Assembly: GCA_017562135.1 (NCBI GenBank) | Contig: QEYB01000282.1 | Span: 186,001 to 250,000 of the forward strand | DNA from: Dipylidium caninum | Taxonomy: Eukaryota; Platyhelminthes; Cestoda; Cyclophyllidea; Dipylidiidae | Length of the DNA: 64,000 nt | Reading direction: 5' to 3' | In this document: positions 61,701-64,000 of the stretch, in pieces | Layout: every line of letters begins with the position of its first letter | Position numbering within the stretch: position 1 is the first letter of the stretch | Notes under the pieces: generated by a model | What the model saw: only the letters and a program-made list of their open reading frames with translations | What the model was told of the DNA's origin: nothing | Databases searched by the model: none | Made by a program: the position numbers and the translations under genes

Positions 61701-64000
61701 CTCGGCTTCAGCAAATCTCTCCATCACATTTCGGAGTTTTACACGAAAGGCGGCTTTTGAATGTAAAACAACATCGTTCAACCTCACCTTCTATACAAAT
61801 GCCTCTTCATTCTCTGTTCGTTTGAGTATCTACGACGCTAAATTGAAGGTACTTTCTCGCTTTCCTTTGAGCCACGAGAACTTTTTTGCCCTGGTAGGAA
61901 GATGTAAGAGTAACCCTTTGAGTTAAATCTGATTCCTATTAATAGATTTCATCTCCCAATGCCGAAAATTCGAATGAAGTGTTGACTTTTGAGCCTTGCA
62001 AGTTGACAGCCAGCACATACTGGATTTTTTTATCTCAAACCCAAATCCTGTAGCAGTAAGTACAGTTTAGTGTGCGTTTTTCTGTTTTCTACAAGATTTC
62101 CTGGCACAAAAGAAACCACAATAGTAGCTACTGTTTTTAACTTAGTTCCTCTTACTTTTCATTTTACTCTAGAAAGTCGATCACCCACGCACCCCCTTAA
62201 GTGTCTCATTGTCCTGCTATCACATTGTTTTTTTGTAATTTAGGCAGATCGTTGTCATCACCCCGTTGCCATGTCGCTGTGCTTTAAATTAGGGGCTGTC
62301 ACTTTGTATCATACACCTGAGTGTAACTGAAGGCCATCACAACGTGATAAAGGACGTGTTACTATGTTTCCGCAATTCCGACTAAAATAAAAAGGTTAAT
62401 ATACTTTATTGACGCAAGGCTGGTAACCAGCGTGCATCCATTAAGGCTTGGGGAGTTAGCACACTCGTTTCCCTAATGTGCATATTACCCCAAATGTTTG
62501 CATCACTCGGTAATTGGAGCTTTTAGGTGGAGATTCAACGATTACGTGTGGACAGGCCTGCAGGAAGCCAGTGTGTGAATCTTGCTCGTATTCACCAAAA
62601 AGCGGGCCTCTTTTGTCATCAAGAACACCTCCATTCTGAGGTTGAGATCAACTCAGTGTCGGTGCATAATTGTAACTCTGATTCGGTGAGCTAAAGCAAA
62701 CGCAAATACGTATTTTTTATTAACTGCCAATATTTTGGTTTTGGTTTCATTTGACTACTAATGTGTACATCAGAACTAGCCTCACGACTTTGTCAGGTTC
62801 GTTGGTGTCTCTTACGAGTTTATTGTTTTCTCTCCCTTCCTATCATCCATTTCCTCTGGCGAGTGTGGTCGTCAAGCTAATCGAAAGCCTCTTTTACCTT
62901 GAGATCTTACTTTGAGCTCCTATCTTTAAGCTTGTGATATCTATCTGCCTAGTTAAGTAGATTCACGATATTATTACTTAAATGATGCGCCTCAAAGGTA
63001 ATGACGCATACCTCATTAAGTTGGATTGTTGCTTTCAACCACATTGAGTAAAGGGATGTTCTCTCCAATTTGTTTTGTGTGGTAATGCGGCCGATTTTTC
63101 TCAGGTGTACAGGATGGTTGAAAAAATTTTTCTTTTATCGTACCAAATTACGCGTTCCATTTTTTATCGAAGTTGTCACGCGCATATACGTTTTAATTTA
63201 TAATAAGGTTAATAGCGCAACTCGTCTCAGCATTGTATGACAAGGTGAATAGTTATGGCGTCCCCCCTTTCCTTCCCCTCTGGTATTGACAATTTTTGCA
63301 TTTTGTCACCCTGGTTCCACGCGATAATATTTAGCTGGGGAACCGTTTTTCTTTTTATAAAAGGTAGAAACGATTCTGTTTTGCTTTCTTGCGTTGATTT
63401 CTGTACCTCACCCTCCTTTGGCACTTGACACCATTTAGGGCGGTTAAGTCGCGTTATCTTATGGGAGAATCTCGGGTTTATGTTTCGCATATTTTCATTC
63501 ATTGCATTCTTTTTCTTTCAGTTGACACTTCAACCCTCTCATTGGATTCATTTTTCAGTTAATGCCATACTACCGAAAGTTAATTCTTCTGTTCAATGGA
63601 CTTTAACAGTTGAAACAAATTTTGTGGTGAGTCCTTCGTAGCCTCTTATTTGCAGTTTTAATTTTTGTTTTTACTAGTATTTCCGTGTAGTCTACCCGAC
63701 ATTTCCTTTTTATCCAGCCTACTTCTAAGCTTCTGAGGTTTCTTATCTCCGTTGGGGCATTGACAATGCAACCTTCCGTCCTCGACTTGGGTTTGCTTTT
63801 TCCGGTAATGACTAGACCCACTTTACTTAACTGAATAATTATTTTGCGTTTTTGTTATGAAATAGGGCACTGCTTCTGATCTCCATAGTAGGTCTAAATT
63901 TTGGGCCAAGTGCCTTGAGAGTAAATATTGTTGAGGTCTTGGTAATTACCTTTGATTACCTCTCCACTGAAGTAAAAGAGCTTATTTTAATTTTTGATTG
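58771..64000 (+). CDS. TMEM131: TMEM131-like membrane protein, partial
   Basis: TMEM131 is a large type I ER membrane protein with tandem immunoglobulin-like domains, linked to collagen secretion. Exons: 58771-59116, 59155-59273, 59346 to about 59510, about 59519-59670, 60472-60642, 60793-60872, 61666-61848, 61946-62055, 62527-62685, 63522-63626, and about 63715-63803; the gene continues past the right edge. The luminal beta-sandwich pattern is clear. Ordered resemblances to the known family are TFRNTFEFPLKILGFQLPE, FNLTFYTNASSFSVRLSIYD, FISNPNPVAVEIQRLRV (only with a frame change) and FLISVGALTMQPSVLDL. N-glycosylation sites (NxS/T) are frequent, as expected for a luminal chain. The membrane helix and cytoplasmic tail are not in the window. 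One exon has a GC donor. Two joins do not keep phase, so this copy may be damaged or carry sequence errors. The 5' end is undefined. Confidence 0.72.
60873..61665 (+). other. Candidate GC-AG intron in the TMEM131-like gene
   Basis: The exon ending TACGAG at 60872 is followed by GCAAGT, the consensus of the minority GC donor class. No in-frame GT donor fits the protein alignment here. The next exon begins at 61666 after CTTTCAG. The two exons join in phase 0 and continue the family-like sequence. Confidence 0.55.

Overview
This window is animal nuclear DNA. The genes are split into many short exons with GT-AG introns, some under 60 bases, and intergenic DNA is long and non-coding. Gene content (synaptotagmin, nicotinic receptor, Integrator, a mitochondrial rRNA methyltransferase) fits a bilaterian. 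Strong divergence from vertebrate sequence plus very short introns makes a parasitic flatworm, perhaps a tapeworm, my best guess. The species cannot be fixed from sequence alone. I see no bacterial features, CRISPR arrays or rRNA.

Layout. Bases 1-8143 carry no gene I can support. A minus-strand synaptotagmin of the Syt4/Syt11 type lies at 8144-9888. A gene-poor stretch follows to 12336. A very large minus-strand gene for Integrator subunit 1 (INTS1) fills 12337-33928. One of its introns holds a dead mariner transposon at about 29395-30290. INTS1 starts only 324 bases from a divergent plus-strand gene, an EF-hand/WD40 protein of the WDR49/WDR64 type (34253-44366), so the two probably share a promoter region. 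Then, all on plus: a complete non-alpha nicotinic acetylcholine receptor subunit (45150-48028, 464 aa predicted), the mitochondrial rRNA 2'-O-ribose methyltransferase MRM1 (49171-50269, 343 aa), a CCHCR1-like coiled-coil protein (from about 51119 to 55460) and a TMEM131-like membrane protein that runs off the right edge (about 58771-64000). A minus-strand exon of an unidentified membrane protein lies at 55716-56101, tail to tail with CCHCR1.

The genes do not form a pathway; this looks like an ordinary gene neighbourhood. Family assignments rest on motifs and on remembered family sequences, not on a search. For SYT4, the receptor, MRM1, most of CCHCR1 and the C-terminal part of the WD gene I checked that exon phases join in frame. 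I found no new multi-gene system. The points most worth following are the unusual pore and zinc-knuckle-like loop of the receptor, loss of calcium ligands in both synaptotagmin C2 domains, a one-base frame break in the TMEM131-like gene, very short introns, the shared INTS1/WD promoter, and an unrecognised C-terminal extension on the WD protein.
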